From JBBQTQ01 sp038213135 (GTDB taxonomy: Bacteria; Actinomycetota; Thermoleophilia; Gaiellales; Gaiellaceae): a DNA stretch of 21,163 bases. A model generated the notes under the pieces. That model was given only the letters and a program-made list of their open reading frames with translations, ran no database searches and was not told where the DNA came from. Shown in pieces: positions 20,483 to 21,163 of the stretch (position 1 is the first letter of the stretch; every line of letters begins with the position of its first letter). Where the stretch lies: NCBI GenBank assembly GCA_038213135.1, contig JBBQTQ010000044.1, positions 1 through 21,163 on the forward strand, written 5' to 3'. The position numbers were made by a program, and so were the translations under genes.

Positions 20483-21163
20483 AAAGTTTGACCCTGCCTT
20501 GGCACGAACCAGGCGCTGCAGTCCGGACTCGCCGAGCTCGGCGAGGCGCTGTGCGAGGACGCGCTCACCCTCGCGGGCGAAGGTGTTCACCGCTCGCTCG
20601 AGCTCGCGGGACAGCCGGCGGGCGGCGTCTTCGCGCGCTTCCTTGAGCACTCCCTCGAACTGGAGCGCCGCCGCCTCGGCGAGGCGCGCCGACTCGCGCC
20701 GCACGCTCCGCTCGAGCGCCTCGACTTGTCGGCGCTCTACATCGGAGAAGGAGGACTCGATCCGCCGGGCCGCCTCGGCCTGCTCGCGCTCGATCTGCTC
20801 CGTCAGCTCGCGCTCGCGTTTCCGCAGTCGGTCGGCCACTTCGTGCAGCGCACGCCGTCGCTCCCCTGCGTGCGTCTCGAGCTCGGCGGCGGCTCCCTCG
20901 AGCGACGATTTGATCTCCCGCGCGAGATCCTCACGAAGCTTGATGATCTGCGCGTGCTGCTGTTGGCTCTCGGAGGTGAGCCGCTCGACATCGTGGGTCA
21001 GCTTCGCCTCGAGATCCTTGAAGAGCTGGCGCTGACGGCCCTCGATCCGGCCGAACTCGTCGCTGAAGCTCTGCTCGATCCGCTCGAGATCCGAGGTCCA
21101 CGTCGCGAGCCGCTCGTCGATTCGCTTCTGCGCCTCGATCAGCTTCAGCGAGAGATCCGCGCC
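20459..21163 (-). CDS. Long coiled-coil protein, C-terminal part (5' end outside window)
   Basis: An open frame of 234 codons plus stop runs uninterrupted from the right edge to TGA at 20461-20459. It is almost entirely heptad-like helix: KLIEAQKRIDERLATWTSDLERIEQSF, RQRQLFKDLEAKLTHDVERL, LREDLAREIKSSLEGAAAELET, VADRLRKRERELTEQIEREQ, and onward to ERAVNTFAREGERVLAQRLAELGESGL. It is rich in E, R, A and L with no cysteine, glycine-rich loop or membrane helix. A non-helical tail (AGSNFPQEGSST) closes it. The function is unknown; such proteins often act as cytoskeletal or scaffold elements. The N-terminal domain that would identify it is outside the window. An in-frame GTG at 20839 is only an internal codon. 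Confidence 0.75.
   Translation of the reverse strand, partial: GADLSLKLIEAQKRIDERLATWTSDLERIEQSFSDEFGRIEGRQRQLFKDLEAKLTHDVERLTSESQQQHAQIIKLREDLAREIKSSLEGAAAELETHAGERRRALHEVADRLRKRERELTEQIEREQAEAARRIESSFSDVERRQVEALERSVRRESARLAEAAALQFEGVLKEAREDAARRLSRELERAVNTFAREGERVLAQRLAELGESGLQRLVRAKAGSNFPQEGSST

Noticed and set aside
20459..20839. Coiled-coil protein as a complete 126-residue gene starting at 20839
   Set aside because: The same frame stays open with the same coiled-coil character to the window edge, so this GTG is internal.
1..21163. tRNA, rRNA, CRISPR or transposon signatures
   Set aside because: No T-arm-like GGTTCRANNCC with a matching acceptor stem, no regularly spaced repeats and no transposase or integrase motif were seen by eye; a covariance-model scan was not possible.

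Overview
The window is GC-rich bacterial DNA (roughly 70 % G+C by eye), densely packed on both strands, with many GTG/TTG starts, start/stop overlaps and apparent leaderless promoters. Together with a PimA-like mannosyltransferase and a secreted protein carrying the Ig-like repeat typical of Thermoleophilia, this points to a high-GC Actinomycetota, probably class Thermoleophilia (Gaiellales/Solirubrobacterales). That placement is an inference. I found no rRNA, tRNA, CRISPR array, insertion sequence or prophage gene, and no gene-free stretch longer than about 180 bp.

1-5727 holds a homogentisate-route tyrosine/phenylalanine catabolic block on the minus strand: hmgA (3' part outside the window), a fumarylacetoacetase-like hydrolase, a cation diffusion facilitator and 4-hydroxyphenylpyruvate dioxygenase. 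Two secreted HExxH metallopeptidases (724-2166 and 5780-6898) are interleaved on the plus strand, each divergent from a catabolic gene. No maleylacetoacetate isomerase is visible. 7023-11720 is a minus-strand operon of a SAM methyltransferase, an EamA permease and two tandem 14-TM DHA2-type MFS exporters. Divergent from it, 11746-13387 is a tightly overlapped operon of a small unknown protein, the enoyl-ACP reductase FabL and a second methyltransferase.

13377-14390 is an adenosine-deaminase-family enzyme with an altered active-site motif. 14471-15370 encodes a secreted Ig-like protein and ends at a strong terminator. 15443-18538 is an operon of a PimA-like glycosyltransferase, a flippase-like multi-TM protein and a compact glycerate kinase. 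Convergent to it are a stand-alone cyclic-nucleotide-binding protein, xseB and xseA (exonuclease VII). The right end carries a very small protein, an 8-codon reading frame under a hairpin, and the 3' part of a long coiled-coil protein running off the window.

The most striking signals outside the genes are these. (a) A TAnnnT box lies exactly 6-7 nt before the start codon of seven genes, implying leaderless transcription. (b) Three convergent gene pairs overlap at their 3' ends. (c) The overlapping hairpin/mini-ORF/small-protein junction at 20430-20482 is the best candidate for something undescribed. No defence island or wholly novel multi-gene system was recognised.
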